Below, piece after piece: positions 41,050 through 50,348 of a DNA stretch of 53,549 nt. Position 1 is the stretch's first letter. Every line of letters starts with the position of its first letter. A model generated the notes under the pieces. That model made no database searches. It saw only the letters and a program-made list of their open reading frames with translations, and was not told the origin of the DNA. The DNA is taken from positions 1 through 53,549 of the forward strand of contig JAQTPK010000017.1 of assembly GCA_028712885.1 (NCBI GenBank), written 5' to 3'. This DNA comes from Syntrophales bacterium. GTDB lineage: Bacteria; Desulfobacterota; Syntrophia; Syntrophales; UBA4778. A program made the position numbers and the translations under genes.

Positions 41050-42765
41050 CTAACGCCTTATGCTCGCGCCCGAAAGCCTCGAATCGCGTATCCTTTCAAA
41101 AGCGGAGATCTCGTAAGTGACGTCCGGCGGCCCGAAACAATGCTGGGGTATTTCAGGACGGGAACAGTCGCGCCAGTCGCTGTCGAGAATTTTCAGCAGC
41201 CTGTATTCGTGAGAACGAAGGCTCTTGATGTAATAGAAATTGACCGGTTGAATCCCGCCGATAATGAGGATATCGGCAGCTGCCATTCCGCAGAATACGT
41301 AATCGGGCAGCTGCGGCCTTATTGCCGCGGCTACATCCTTGTCCGGGTCCAGCTGGCAGATGTAATGCAGGCCCGGGACATAGAACATGGCAGGATAGGT
41401 CATGGACGGCGGTATTATCCTTACGGTGCTGCCGGGACGGACCGTCCGGAGGAACTCCACCACTGCTTCGGTTCCCGTCTTGTACCCCACCCGGTTCTCG
41501 CTTATGTATTCCCATAAAGTGCTCCGGTGCGGCTGTCCGGTCAGCGCGCTCAGATACAGAGCGTTGGAAAAAAAGAGGAGAACGGCAATTGCGACTGCAA
41601 CCGGCCTGCTCAGAAACCAGAGTATCTGAAGCGTGCAAAGGATCAGGACGCTGCCGATAAGAATCAGCGGCACCAGGTATCTCATATCAGCCATAGCAGC
41701 CATATGCGCCGGCTGGGGCGAAAAAGAGACGAGGATCGCGATGTAGACAGCCATGAACCCCATGAGAAAAAGGCATTCGGCGGCCGCCGGCCTGAACTCC
41801 CGCAAGCGGCGGAAGATGAACGGGCCGGCCAGGACCGGGAGAAGCGCCGCCGGAATGAATTCAAAGCGGGCCAGATCTTTCAGGTGAAGCGCGCCCAACA
41901 TAAAGATCCTGGTGAAAAAAGGCGTGGGATCCCCGGCCGGGATTCCCGCATGGAGCGGATTGGACCGGGTCAGAATGAATATCCCCGACACGAGGGCTAC
42001 GGCGGAAATCACGGCGAATAACCGGTAGTGGTCCCTTGTCCGGTAGCGCCGAAGAAGGAAAAAAAGCGGGAGAGATCCAAAAAGCGCGGCTGCATTGAGA
42101 TAATTGGTAAAAACCAGGCAGGCGGCCAAAGACGCGCCGGCGAGCAGAGCTATTCTGCCCTTCAGGCCGGTATCCGCTTTGTATGAAAACGCAGCCAGCA
42201 GTCCCGCCGAAAAAAAGGCCGCCAGCGCATAGTAACGGCACTGCCGGATATACAACAGGTACGCAGTACTGAATGCCGCCGCAAGGGGAGCCAGATGCCA
42301 CGGGACCATTTTCCCGAAATGCCATTTTGCCCAGAGGGCGACGGCGACAAGGGCTGCAAGCCCGGCAAGCAGAAAGATAATCCTCCCCCCCAGGTTGGTC
42401 TCGCCGAACAGATAAATCCCCAGCGCCGCAGCATAATACTGCAGAGGCGGCATGTAGAAATTTTTCAGGTTCCGGTCAAGTTCCGCTCCCGCGCGATAAC
42501 CGATCAGGTTTGTTCCGTCCCAGGCGGTTAAAGAGCCGAACCGGATCAGGTTGCGCCCGAAGAGGGCCGTATTGGCTTCGTCCTCCCAGAAGGCATGGTT
42601 TCCCAACCCGTAAAAGGATAGAATGCCGGCGCAAACAACAACGGCGGCAAGCACCGCATACGGATAAAGCTTCGGATGGATCCTCTTTACCGGAGCCATG
42701 AGTCTGAAGACTATCCGGCGCAAGCTCCGTAGAATCTTCGATCCCCAGGGAAGATGATTAAACAT
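41050..42765 (-). CDS. Multi-spanning glycosyltransferase-like membrane protein (GT39/ArnT type)
   Basis: This 571-residue protein has about 11-12 membrane segments. The first loop carries the acidic motif FWEDEANTALFGRNLIRFG, the catalytic Asp/Glu site of the GT-C fold (ArnT/PMT/GT39 superfamily), followed by YMPPLQYYAAALGIYLFGE. The C-terminal 130 residues are a soluble periplasmic domain (VVEFLRTVRPGSTVRIIPPS). It would move a sugar from a polyprenyl-phosphate carrier to lipid A, a protein or a glycan. The substrate is unknown. It is divergent from the aldehyde dehydrogenase gene. Confidence 0.8.
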   Translation of the reverse strand: MFNHLPWGSKILRSLRRIVFRLMAPVKRIHPKLYPYAVLAAVVVCAGILSFYGLGNHAFWEDEANTALFGRNLIRFGSLTAWDGTNLIGYRAGAELDRNLKNFYMPPLQYYAAALGIYLFGETNLGGRIIFLLAGLAALVAVALWAKWHFGKMVPWHLAPLAAAFSTAYLLYIRQCRYYALAAFFSAGLLAAFSYKADTGLKGRIALLAGASLAACLVFTNYLNAAALFGSLPLFFLLRRYRTRDHYRLFAVISAVALVSGIFILTRSNPLHAGIPAGDPTPFFTRIFMLGALHLKDLARFEFIPAALLPVLAGPFIFRRLREFRPAAAECLFLMGFMAVYIAILVSFSPQPAHMAAMADMRYLVPLILIGSVLILCTLQILWFLSRPVAVAIAVLLFFSNALYLSALTGQPHRSTLWEYISENRVGYKTGTEAVVEFLRTVRPGSTVRIIPPSMTYPAMFYVPGLHYICQLDPDKDVAAAIRPQLPDYVFCGMAAADILIIGGIQPVNFYYIKSLRSHEYRLLKILDSDWRDCSRPEIPQHCFGPPDVTYEISAFERIRDSRLSGASIRR

Positions 42766-42986
42766 GGTTCGCTCGCTTACTCCGTATGTCTCGGCGGACC
42801 GCGGCGGACGAGTATTGGCTCGCTGCCGGATTCAGATTCGATCCGCTTTTATCCCGATGAGAACAGTATTTATTCCCGTCGGAGGCTTATACCAGCGGCT
42901 GCGGAATGCTGTCAACGCATCAAATTTGCTGGCCTGGAAGATGCCGACCGTATAATATGCATGCATCCGGGACGCAGGAGGGGGAA

Positions 42987-44375
42987 ATGGAGATGAAGGA
43001 ATCGGACATCGTAAATAATTTCCAGGCCCAGAGGGCGTGGTTCCGGTCAGGAATGACAAGGAACATCGAATTCCGCATCGAGAGTCTCCGGATTCTGAAA
43101 AACGCAATTTCTGATTCCGAACCGGAAATCCTGGAAGCCCTTCGGCAGGATATGGGGAAACCGGCCGTCGAGGCCTGGTTGAGCGAAATTTTCATGACCA
43201 TCCGCGAGATCGAAACCGCCGTCCGCGACCTCCCCCGGTGGATCCGTCCGAAAACAGTCCCCACGCCCCTGGCTCATTTTCCTGCAAAAAGCCGCATACT
43301 GCCCGAACCGTACGGCGTGGCCCTGATCCTTGCTCCGTGGAACTATCCCCTCAGGCTCCTCGCCGGACCCCTGATCGGAGCACTTGCGGCGGGGAACTGC
43401 GTCGCGATGAAACCTTCGGAAATAGCCCCCTGCACTTCATCGCTGATCGCGCGGATCATCCGTGAAAACTTCGATCAGCGCCACGCCGCGGTCGTGGAGG
43501 GAGGCCCGGAAACTTCCCGCGCCCTCCTCGAGCTCCCTTTCGATTACATTTTCTACACGGGAGGAACCCGCATCGGCCGGCTGGTGATGGAAGCGGCCGC
43601 GAAGAACCTTGCTCCCGTGACCCTGGAGCTTGGAGGAAAGAGCCCCTGCATCGTGGACCGGAGCACGGATATCGAAAAGGCCGCCCGGCGCATCGCATGG
43701 GGGAAATTTTTCAACGCGGGACAGACCTGCGTCGCCCCCGATTATGTCTGCGTCAGCCGGGAAATCGAGGACGACCTGGTCGGGGCGTTAAGCAGAGCGG
43801 TCTCCGAATTCTATGGGGAAGACCCGGTCAAAAGCCCGGATTACGCGAGGATAGTGAATGAAAGGCATTTCGACAGGATAATGGGAATCATCCGTGGAGA
43901 CATAGCGGCCGGCGGCGCCGGAATCCGGGCAGAAAAGTATATTGCCCCGACCATCATCCGAAACGTCTCATGGAAGGACGGCATCATGGAGGAAGAGATT
44001 TTCGGGCCGGTTCTGCCCGTTATTGCCTACGGCGACATAGATGAATTAATCGGCGAGATAGTACGCCGCCCGAAGCCTTTGGCCCTTTACCTGTTCACCG
44101 ACGACGGCAAACTGCGGGACAGAATCGTACGGGATATACCGGCGGGAGGTGTCTGTATCAACGATACCCTGCGTCACCTTTCGAATCCGCATCTCCCCTT
44201 CGGGGGCGTCGGAGAAAGCGGAATGGGCAGCTATCACGGGAAGAAGAGCTTCGCAGCGTTCTCGCATTTCAAGAGCATCATGGAGCGCGGCATGACACCC
44301 GATCTTCCCCTGGCCTATCCGCCATACAAAACCTCTCTTCCTGCTCTTAAAAGAATCATGAGATGGCTCGGGTGA
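42987..44375 (+). CDS. Aldehyde dehydrogenase (class 3-like)
   Basis: This 462-residue enzyme starts at ATG 42987 after AGGAGGGGG; the open frame extends to 42906 but has no site there. NAD(P)-dependent oxidation of aldehydes is expected. Motifs: ILAPWNYPLRLLAGPLIGAL with AMKPSEIAP (cofactor), FYTGGTRIGRLVM, catalytic Glu in TLELGGKSPCIV, nucleophile Cys in FFNAGQTCVAPDYV, EEEIFGPVLPV, and PFGGVGESGMGSYHGKKSF, which is characteristic of class 3 (ALDH3, long-chain or aromatic aldehydes) and coniferyl-type enzymes. The C-terminal tail is hydrophobic and basic, as in membrane-associated ALDH3. Confidence 0.92.
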   Translation: MEMKESDIVNNFQAQRAWFRSGMTRNIEFRIESLRILKNAISDSEPEILEALRQDMGKPAVEAWLSEIFMTIREIETAVRDLPRWIRPKTVPTPLAHFPAKSRILPEPYGVALILAPWNYPLRLLAGPLIGALAAGNCVAMKPSEIAPCTSSLIARIIRENFDQRHAAVVEGGPETSRALLELPFDYIFYTGGTRIGRLVMEAAAKNLAPVTLELGGKSPCIVDRSTDIEKAARRIAWGKFFNAGQTCVAPDYVCVSREIEDDLVGALSRAVSEFYGEDPVKSPDYARIVNERHFDRIMGIIRGDIAAGGAGIRAEKYIAPTIIRNVSWKDGIMEEEIFGPVLPVIAYGDIDELIGEIVRRPKPLALYLFTDDGKLRDRIVRDIPAGGVCINDTLRHLSNPHLPFGGVGESGMGSYHGKKSFAAFSHFKSIMERGMTPDLPLAYPPYKTSLPALKRIMRWLG

Positions 44376-44428
44376 AAAAGTTCCCGGTTTACAGGTTATA
44401 AATCTTCCGGCGTTTTCAAACCGCCGGC

Positions 44429-45733
44429 CTATTTGAGGCCGGAGGGGAGCCCTATAGCCCTCTCCAGATCAGCCTCGGCCGTCTTATAGTCGTAAACGGC
44501 CTGGTTGAGAGTCGTTTTTGCGTTGCTGTAGATGACGAGGGCGTCGGTGACTTCAATCGGGCTCCCTACCCCGGCTGCATACCGGCCCCGGGCAAGTTCG
44601 AGATTCTCCGCTCCCTGCCTGACTGTTATCTCCCCTGTCGAGATGCGCTCTCTCGCCTCCCGTAAATTCAGGACCGCCTGCTCGACCTCCAGCTTGATCG
44701 CCTGGCGCAAAGACTCCTCATTGGCCTTGAGAACTCTCAGATTCGCCTTGGCTTCCTCGACCTGGTACCGGGTCAGAAATCCGCTGAAAATCGGAAAATT
44801 CACCGCAGCGCCAACCGCCCACCCCCGGTCCAGAGGGGCTTCGTCTCCGGCCCATCCGAAATTGGCGTTGCCGGTAAGATACGGCAGATAATCGGACCGG
44901 ACCAGGCGCACGGATTGCTCGGCGGCCTTCTCCCGCGCAATTATAGACTGGAGATCCGGTCTCGATTCGTATGCTCTCTTCAAGACCTCGCCGAGTTCAG
45001 CATCTCCGGGCTGAATCACCGCCTCTTCCTGAACAGTGTAATCGGGAACGGCCGAGACGCCCATGGCGTTGTTCAAATTAACCCTGGCAATCCGGACTGT
45101 ATTTTCCGCCCGGATAAAATTAAGACGGGCGTTGCTGAGGTCCACCTCGGCTTTTGTCACGTCAATTCTCGGCTTGGTGCCGACTTCATAAAAAGCCCGG
45201 GCCTGTTCCAGATGCTCCTGGAACTGACCGACTGTTTCGACAGCCACGGCCCTGTTTCTCTGGGCCTGCAGCAGCGCGTAATAGGTCTGCTTCACCCGGA
45301 AAACGACCTGCTCGGCCGTGCTCTCGAGATCCGAGCGGGAAGATTCGAGCTGAAACGCCTGAACTCCGACCTGCGATGATGTGCGGCCGAAGTCGTATAT
45401 ATTCTGGGTGCCGGTGAAGGTTCCCGTATATGAATTGAACGGACCCGTCGTTCGTATGCCTCCTCCCGCCTGCTGCGCCGGGTCGCTCCGGCTGTACCCC
45501 GCCGCAAAATTGACCTGCGGGTAGTATGCCGACCTGGCTTGTCCCACGCGACTCCGGCTCGCATCCACATTGCCCCTGGCGGCTATTATTCCCGGATGAT
45601 TTTCCAGCGCGATCCGCACGGCCCGGTCCAGGGTCAAAACGCTTCCCGGAGAAATCGCTTCGGCTGCGGGACACGGCGCCCCCAGGAACGGCAAACATAA
45701 CAAGAAAATAAGAACAAGCCTTAAGTGCTTCAT
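44429..45733 (-). CDS. TolC-family outer-membrane efflux protein
   Basis: This 434-residue protein has a signal peptide (LVLIFLLCLPFLGAPCPA). Two OEP repeats each consist of long coiled helices and a beta hairpin: LTLDRAVRIALENHPGIIAA at the start, then NIYDFGRTSSQVGVQAFQLE, and in the second half AYESRPDLQSIIAREKAAEQ, SDYLPYLTGNANFGWAGDE and NFPIFSGFLTRYQVEEAKAN. It forms the trimeric exit duct of type I secretion or RND/ABC efflux systems. The pump and adaptor genes are not adjacent. Confidence 0.9.
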   Translation of the reverse strand: MKHLRLVLIFLLCLPFLGAPCPAAEAISPGSVLTLDRAVRIALENHPGIIAARGNVDASRSRVGQARSAYYPQVNFAAGYSRSDPAQQAGGGIRTTGPFNSYTGTFTGTQNIYDFGRTSSQVGVQAFQLESSRSDLESTAEQVVFRVKQTYYALLQAQRNRAVAVETVGQFQEHLEQARAFYEVGTKPRIDVTKAEVDLSNARLNFIRAENTVRIARVNLNNAMGVSAVPDYTVQEEAVIQPGDAELGEVLKRAYESRPDLQSIIAREKAAEQSVRLVRSDYLPYLTGNANFGWAGDEAPLDRGWAVGAAVNFPIFSGFLTRYQVEEAKANLRVLKANEESLRQAIKLEVEQAVLNLREARERISTGEITVRQGAENLELARGRYAAGVGSPIEVTDALVIYSNAKTTLNQAVYDYKTAEADLERAIGLPSGLK

Positions 45734-46091
45734 TTATTTTGGTCCTTTCGCGTCGCCAGCGTCATGGAACTCCGGCCATTATAGGAAGAACATACATAAA
45801 TTTCTATAAGAAAATGGATGGACTCGTGCCGGGGGGTAAACGGCATCGGAAAAGACTTCTACTCCGTGGCAAATATCTGGTAAGTGTATTCAGGCGTTGG
45901 GCAAAAGGAGAAATTCCAAACACCAAGCACCAAATTACAGACAATGCTCAAATTCGAAATTCAAAATCCGAATGATAGACGAGGCCTGGTGCCAAAGTAC
46001 TTCTGATCGGATAAAAAGGTGCACGCGGGAAAGCGGGAAGGCGCTGCCCTGGAGATAATTATAGTGTTATAGCCAACCTTGGGGCATTTTT
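45734..46091. other. Intergenic region with A/T-rich heptamer array
   Basis: 358 bases between divergent tolC and the small Cys-rich gene. Apart from the heptamer array described separately I see no gene or strong promoter. Confidence 0.5.
45916..45971. repeat. Heptamer array (CCAAACA/AATTCAA-type), 8 units
   Basis: This is the longest heptamer array in the window: CCAAACA, CCAAGCA, CCAAATT and five further decaying 7-base units ending with AATCCGA, all in register. No inverted arm is apparent. Confidence 0.65.
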
Positions 46092-46286
46092 GTGAAGTCA
46101 GGTCAAAATTGCCGTTGCGGAAAAGTGAAATTTACCATTTGCCTCGGATGCCAAAGAGGTATTTGCCGGGAATGCGCTGTTTTTGAGCTGATCGGGTCCG
46201 GGTGCGGCTGTGTCTGGCCGGCATACTATTGTCCCGAATGCGCCCGGGACCAGGCTGTCAACCCTAACGCCTGCTTCCGGGATTGA
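46092..46286 (+). CDS. Small cysteine-rich, probably zinc-binding protein
   Basis: This 64-residue frame starts at GTG with a GGGG-type weak site. It contains ten Cys arranged as CRCG, CLGCQRGICREC, GCGC and YYCPEC, compatible with two zinc knuckles (B-box/zinc-ribbon-like). The phrase GSGCGCVWPAYYCPECARD looks like a conserved small-protein family, but I cannot name it. It stands alone and converges on the PhaE-like gene. Confidence 0.5.
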   Translation: MKSGQNCRCGKVKFTICLGCQRGICRECAVFELIGSGCGCVWPAYYCPECARDQAVNPNACFRD

Positions 46287-46309
46287 TGTCTAGACCTTTG
46301 CTGAGAGAA

Positions 46310-46945
46310 CTAAGATTTTCCTTCTTTCTTTCTGGATTCTTTTTTGGGCGCAGGCGTATCTCCCTTCTCGCCCGAAAGGGCCTGCCACTGGAAGAAGGTC
46401 TTCGCCTGCTCGGCTACGAAGGCAGTCCACGCCTCAAGGAAATCCTCCGAGGTCTTGAGACAGGATTTCCATACTTGTTCCGGGTCTTCACCTCTCTCTT
46501 TTCCGGACTTATACGCATCGGCGGTCTTTTCGAACAGAGTCAGCCAGGAGTTGAAGACTTTCGTATAATTCTCCTGCCAGCTTTTGGAAATCCTGACCAG
46601 CTCATCCATTCCCGATTCGGCGGGAAAAAGACCCGCAGGAGACCCCTCCAGGGACTTGCGCCATGCCTTTATCAGATCTTCCCAGGGATTCTTCCCCTCC
46701 ATTCCCTTGATCCCCAGTGTCTGAAACGGTTTTGAATATGAACTCAGGATATCAGCGCTGAGGTTCCTGTAGTTCTCCATCCAGTTCTTCGACATATCCG
46801 CTGTTTCGCCGCTGGAAGACATCTCGATATAATCCATCCACGACTTCATCATTCTATTGTACATTTCGAAGCCGCCCGTAACAAGCTCGAAGCTTTCCTT
46901 CGGAAACTTGAAAAAAGAGTCCCACCTGAATGCCTGATCGCCCAT
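46310..46945 (-). CDS. PhaE/phasin-like helical protein
   Basis: This 211-residue protein starts at ATG 46945, 5 bases after AGGAGA; the frame is open to 47005. It is all-helical, rich in Trp, Lys and Ser with amphipathic repeats (ESFELVTGGFEMYNRMMKSW, NPWEDLIKAWRKSLEGS, SKSWQENYTKVFNSWLTLFE) and ends in a basic, low-complexity tail. The pattern resembles PhaE, the accessory subunit of class III polyhydroxyalkanoate synthase, and phasins. No phaC is in this window, so the assignment is tentative. Confidence 0.55.
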   Translation of the reverse strand: MGDQAFRWDSFFKFPKESFELVTGGFEMYNRMMKSWMDYIEMSSSGETADMSKNWMENYRNLSADILSSYSKPFQTLGIKGMEGKNPWEDLIKAWRKSLEGSPAGLFPAESGMDELVRISKSWQENYTKVFNSWLTLFEKTADAYKSGKERGEDPEQVWKSCLKTSEDFLEAWTAFVAEQAKTFFQWQALSGEKGDTPAPKKESRKKEGKS

Positions 46946-47175
46946 TTCCGTCTCCTTCCTGAAGTTCGGCCCCCCAAGCCATTTTGAACGGCCATGATCA
47001 CGCAAATCGTGAAAACAACCTCAAGATACATTATCGAGAAAAAAGGCAAAAAGTTAAATCTTTTTTTCGGACTACATTTTTCTTAAGTTTTGCCCGCTTA
47101 ATCCGATATTTAACCTTGAGGTTACATTGGATTAATCTGTTGCTCTCGATTCACTCAGTGAAAGAGGCCTCTCCC

Positions 47176-47367
47176 ATGTCCAAAGTTTATTATTCGACAT
47201 CAGAGGTGGCTCATTTTTTCGGCATCAATCGGGTTACTATTTACCGTTGGGCCAAAAAGGGGACCATCAAGTCGTACCGAATCGGTAAACATCTGAAGAT
47301 TCCCGCGGCCGAGGTTGAGCGAATGCGGCGGGAGTTCGGTTTCGTGGAGATAGTTAATCTGAAATGA
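47176..47367 (+). CDS. Excisionase-type helix-turn-helix protein (HTH_17)
   Basis: This 63-residue protein starts at ATG 47176 with AGAGG about 8 bases upstream; the longer open frame to 46984 is unlikely because it would overlap the promoter of the divergent gene. The sequence STSEVAHFFGINRVTIYRWA then KGTIKSYRIGKHLKIPAAEV is the DNA-binding fold of the excisionase/MerR-like HTH_17 family. No integrase or phage gene is nearby, so it is probably a host regulator of unknown target. Confidence 0.75.
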   Translation: MSKVYYSTSEVAHFFGINRVTIYRWAKKGTIKSYRIGKHLKIPAAEVERMRREFGFVEIVNLK

Positions 47368-47410
47368 TCTGGCCCCCAATTTGCAATTATATCAGGTATG
47401 CCGCGAAAAA

Positions 47411-47437
47411 GCGGGCGACCCCGCAGCTGATTTTTTT
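47411..47437 (+). terminator. Possible terminator after HTH_17 gene
   Basis: GCGGG (47411-47415) pairs with CCCGC (47420-47424); a run of seven T follows after 6 bases. The stem is short. Confidence 0.4.
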
Positions 47438-47774
47438 ACAACTGTTCAATATCATGCAACATTTCTTTGACAGCTGAACCGAATATTCTTCCGCCTGGAG
47501 ACGCCCGACAAAAAATCTCCGGCGGAACAGATAAATATTTGACAGCCGGTCCGGTCTTTCGCATGTCGCAGCCCGGCTTTACCAGGGGAGGGGCAAATCG
47601 CAAGCGGGTTCATTATGATTTCATGAATCCGAAAAAAGAACTGAGCCGATCACGAGAGAAAGTCTTGACTGCAATGATCTGTTGAGAAAGTGAGCGGCGG
47701 AGATCAGAGGATGAGGAGTTCCGGCCCAGAGCATCACCGAAACGACCGATCCAAGGAGGAAGGGGGTAGACCGC
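47438..47774. other. Leader region of the chemoreceptor gene
   Basis: About 340 bases without a convincing gene. A hairpin at 47491-47525 (CCGCC + GGAGA pairing with TCTCC + GGCGG, one bulged base) is followed by TTGACA at 47542-47547, a candidate -35 box. A GC-rich A/G stretch with AAGGAGG precedes the ATG. No riboswitch class is recognised. Confidence 0.4.
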
Positions 47775-49361
47775 ATGAAAAAATTTTTCAATAATCTTAA
47801 ACTCTCCAAGAAGATGTTGATTTCGCCGGTTCTGGTGATGCTGTTTTTGACGGCCCTGGCGTATGGAGCATTTCACGGCATGTCTCAGCAGAAAGCCGCA
47901 ATTGAAGACATTTTCAACAACCGGTTTGTTGCCTTCCAGAACAGCGCGAAGATCCTTCAGGACGCCGCCATCGTCCATGCAAACCTTTATAAAGTCCTGA
48001 ACTGGTCGAGCACAAATTACGACGCCCAGAAAATAGACGCCCTGGCGAAAGAGCAGACACAGACGATAGTCAAAGATATCGAGTTTATCAAAAAGCTGAT
48101 GGGATCAGGGGCGCTGAGCGCTGAAGAGAGAAAACTCTATCAGGCGGTTCTGGACAACATTCTCGAGTATCAGAAGCCGGCCAACGGCGTTATCGACATC
48201 GGATCCGCCGACATCAACGGCGCCGTCATGTTCATGAGCGTTGCCGACGAGAGATTCCAGATCCTCAGCAAGAGCCTGTATGACCTTATCGCTCTCGAGA
48301 CAAAACTCAGCAAAGAGAGCTATGACTTCTCGATGACGACCTTCAACAACACGCTCAAGATATTCCTCGCTGTATTCGCCATCGCTGTCATCCTTTCGCT
48401 CCTGACCAGCATATCGATCACCAGGCTGATCGTCAGGCCGATCAATCAGGCGATTTCCGTGCTCAGAAAAGTAGCGGAAGGCGATCTGACGCAGAGAATA
48501 GAGATGAACTCCAAGGACGAGATAGGAGATCTTGTCGATTCGGTAAACACCATGCGCGAAAAAATGGGAGATGCGGTAGGCCAGGCGCTGCAGGTTTCTC
48601 AGATTCTCTCCGATTCCTCATCCCAGCAGGCTGCATCCCTGGAAGAGACTTCCGCATCCCTGGATGAGATAGCGTCCATGACCCGCCAGAACGCCGCCAA
48701 TACCAACGAGGCCAACCAGCTGATGATCTCGGCGAAACAGGCGATCAAGAAGGCGAATGAATCCATGTCCGAGCTGACGCGCTCGATGAAAGATATAACC
48801 GGCGCCAGCGAGCAGACCCAGAAAATAGTTAAGAGCATCGACGAAATCGCGTTTCAGACGAACCTGCTCGCTCTTAACGCCGCAGTCGAAGCGGCCAGGG
48901 CGGGCGAAGCCGGCGCGGGTTTCGCGGTCGTAGCGGACGAGGTGCGCAACCTTGCCATGAGGGCTACGGAGTCGGCGAGGAACTCCTCAAACCTGATCGA
49001 AGACATCGTCAATAAGGTCAGAAGCGGGGAGAGCCTTGTCAACGTGACGAGCACCGCGTTCGATCAGGTGACCACGAGCTCGGACAAGGTCGTCGAACTC
49101 ATGAGCGAAATTGCCGCCGCCTCCCAGGAACAGGCGCAGGGACTGGATCAGATCAACAGCGCCATGGCCGGCATGAATTCGACAACGCAGCAGAATGCCG
49201 GAAACGCCGAAAAACTCGCTTCGATAATGGGGAATTTCAGAACGGAAGACGTGGAAATCCGGAAGGAAACCTCATCTGCCCTGCCCGGACCCAAGCACAA
49301 GATTGTCAATCCGGAGCAGATTCTCCCGCTGAAGGAGGAAGGGGAAGAGCATTTCAAATAA
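47775..49361 (+). CDS. Methyl-accepting chemotaxis protein
   Basis: This 528-residue chemoreceptor has a ribosome site AGGAGG 13 bases upstream and a closer GGGGG. Membrane segment 1 spans about residues 12-33. A periplasmic four-helix (4HB_MCP-type) sensor of about 160 residues follows ([20 protein letters not shown]). Membrane segment 2 ([20 protein letters not shown]) leads into a HAMP domain ([20 protein letters not shown]). The signalling hairpin tip is intact: [20 protein letters not shown] then [18 protein letters not shown]. The ligand is unknown. No che genes are adjacent. Confidence 0.95.
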   Translation: MKKFFNNLKLSKKMLISPVLVMLFLTALAYGAFHGMSQQKAAIEDIFNNRFVAFQNSAKILQDAAIVHANLYKVLNWSSTNYDAQKIDALAKEQTQTIVKDIEFIKKLMGSGALSAEERKLYQAVLDNILEYQKPANGVIDIGSADINGAVMFMSVADERFQILSKSLYDLIALETKLSKESYDFSMTTFNNTLKIFLAVFAIAVILSLLTSISITRLIVRPINQAISVLRKVAEGDLTQRIEMNSKDEIGDLVDSVNTMREKMGDAVGQALQVSQILSDSSSQQAASLEETSASLDEIASMTRQNAANTNEANQLMISAKQAIKKANESMSELTRSMKDITGASEQTQKIVKSIDEIAFQTNLLALNAAVEAARAGEAGAGFAVVADEVRNLAMRATESARNSSNLIEDIVNKVRSGESLVNVTSTAFDQVTTSSDKVVELMSEIAAASQEQAQGLDQINSAMAGMNSTTQQNAGNAEKLASIMGNFRTEDVEIRKETSSALPGPKHKIVNPEQILPLKEEGEEHFK

Positions 49362-49444
49362 TAATCCGGTCTTTCCTGATTCGGACGCCGTTGCCTGGCC
49401 CGGATCAGTCAGCAAGGCAAGCGGCCGATTTTCCTCTTTGGATG

Positions 49445-49500
49445 GGACCCGCACAGGCATCAGAAAAACTTTTCTTCCGCCCGTGCGGGTCCATTGGTTT
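49445..49500 (+). terminator. Long hairpin after the chemoreceptor gene
   Basis: GGACCCGCAC (49445-49454) pairs perfectly with GTGCGGGTCC (49483-49492), and the helix continues inward with GGC/GCC after a mismatch. GGTTTT follows at 49496-49500 and beyond. It is likely a terminator or attenuator before the small helical protein gene. Confidence 0.65.
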
Positions 49501-49519
49501 TAACTAAGGAGTGGTTTCG

Positions 49520-49786
49520 ATGGAGTTGAAGCAGAGCGGAGCGGAAGAAATAGAAAAATTAAAGCTCGAGAGAGTGCAGATGGAGGCCTTGCGGCAGAAG
49601 ATGCAGGAGGCCCTGAACAACCCTTTCCTGCAGGCGGATGTAAGGCGAAAATACAAAATAGCCATTCCCGAATACGAGAAAAGAATAAAGAGCATTTCGG
49701 GAAAATTAAAGACATTGGAGATGCTCAGAAACTTCGATCCCGATAATTACTCCTTGCCTACTCACTATCAGCACCATAAAAAATAA
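49520..49786 (+). CDS. Small helical protein of unknown function
   Basis: This 88-residue protein starts at ATG 49520, 8 bases after AGGAG; a GTG at 49511 is in frame but too close to the site. It is almost entirely predicted helix with heptad-like Leu/Lys/Glu spacing (EEIEKLKLERVQMEALRQKM, KRIKSISGKLKTLEMLR) and a His-rich end (HYQHHKK). No family is recognised. It is downstream of the chemoreceptor and separated from it by a strong hairpin. Confidence 0.6.
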   Translation: MELKQSGAEEIEKLKLERVQMEALRQKMQEALNNPFLQADVRRKYKIAIPEYEKRIKSISGKLKTLEMLRNFDPDNYSLPTHYQHHKK

Positions 49787-49937
49787 CCGCCCGCTTAAGA
49801 TAATTTCATTATTTCAGGTAAGTTTCCCCGAAGACGGATTTAATGTTCCGCAGTATTGGAAAACGGGAGTCCCCCGATAGGAAAGCATCTCCGGCACGTA
49901 CTATAGAAATTAAAAGTACGCTTCGGAGAGTCCCGCC

Positions 49938-50099
49938 ATCAACCGTCCCTTCTTTCGCCGTTTACTGGAACTTATCATTACGGCCCTGATTATGGCCGCG
50001 GTCGTCTTGATCTACTTCGCGTTCTCTGACGACCCCCAAAGCTCCCAGATGTCAAAAATAAGATTCCACTCCATGACCGGCAGCTTCAAAACCAAATAA
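49938..50099 (+). CDS. Possible 53-residue single-pass membrane protein
   Basis: The frame reads INRPFFRRLLELIITALIMA then AVVLIYFAFSDD, a basic start followed by one clear membrane helix and a polar tail (MTGSFKTK). There is no ATG, GTG or TTG in frame upstream of Ile1 back to the stop; the ATC at 49938 is 7 bases after GGAGAG, so an unusual ATC start is one reading and a missed internal start (ATG 49992) another. It overlaps the end of the lipoprotein gene on the other strand by 48 bases. Confidence 0.35.
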   Translation: MNRPFFRRLLELIITALIMAAVVLIYFAFSDDPQSSQMSKIRFHSMTGSFKTK

Positions 50100-50348
50100 A
50101 CTTACATGTCTCATGGTGCGGGCCTCCTTTTCGGAGAAGGTCTTGGGAGGCGGCTGATAGTACAGAGGGTCGTAGATCCATTTTCTTCCCGTCCAGTCGA
50201 GGAAAGAAACCGGTCCCGGCTCACAGCTATACCGGTATGCGCAGCCAGCCAGCAGCACGCACGAAGCAAATACAGCCGCCGCTCCGATCAGCCCCGGCGG
50301 GAGAAGAACGCCTCTTCGGCGCACGCCTCCGGCGCCGTCAGACGACAT
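50052..50348 (-). CDS. Small lipoprotein of unknown function
   Basis: This 98-residue protein starts at ATG 50348 inside the end of the YHS gene (11-base overlap). It has a basic N-terminus, then a hydrophobic signal with lipobox (VFASCVLLAGC). The mature part YSCEPGPVSFLDWTGRKWIY then DPLYYQPPPK is not a family I know. Translational coupling with the YHS protein is likely. The frame extends upstream to 50489 but without a site. Confidence 0.55.
   Translation of the reverse strand: MSSDGAGGVRRRGVLLPPGLIGAAAVFASCVLLAGCAYRYSCEPGPVSFLDWTGRKWIYDPLYYQPPPKTFSEKEARTMRHVSLFGFEAAGHGVESYF

Noticed and set aside
47467-47685. 72-residue frame upstream of the chemoreceptor
   Set aside because: Overlaps a hairpin and probable promoter, no ribosome site, no similarity seen.
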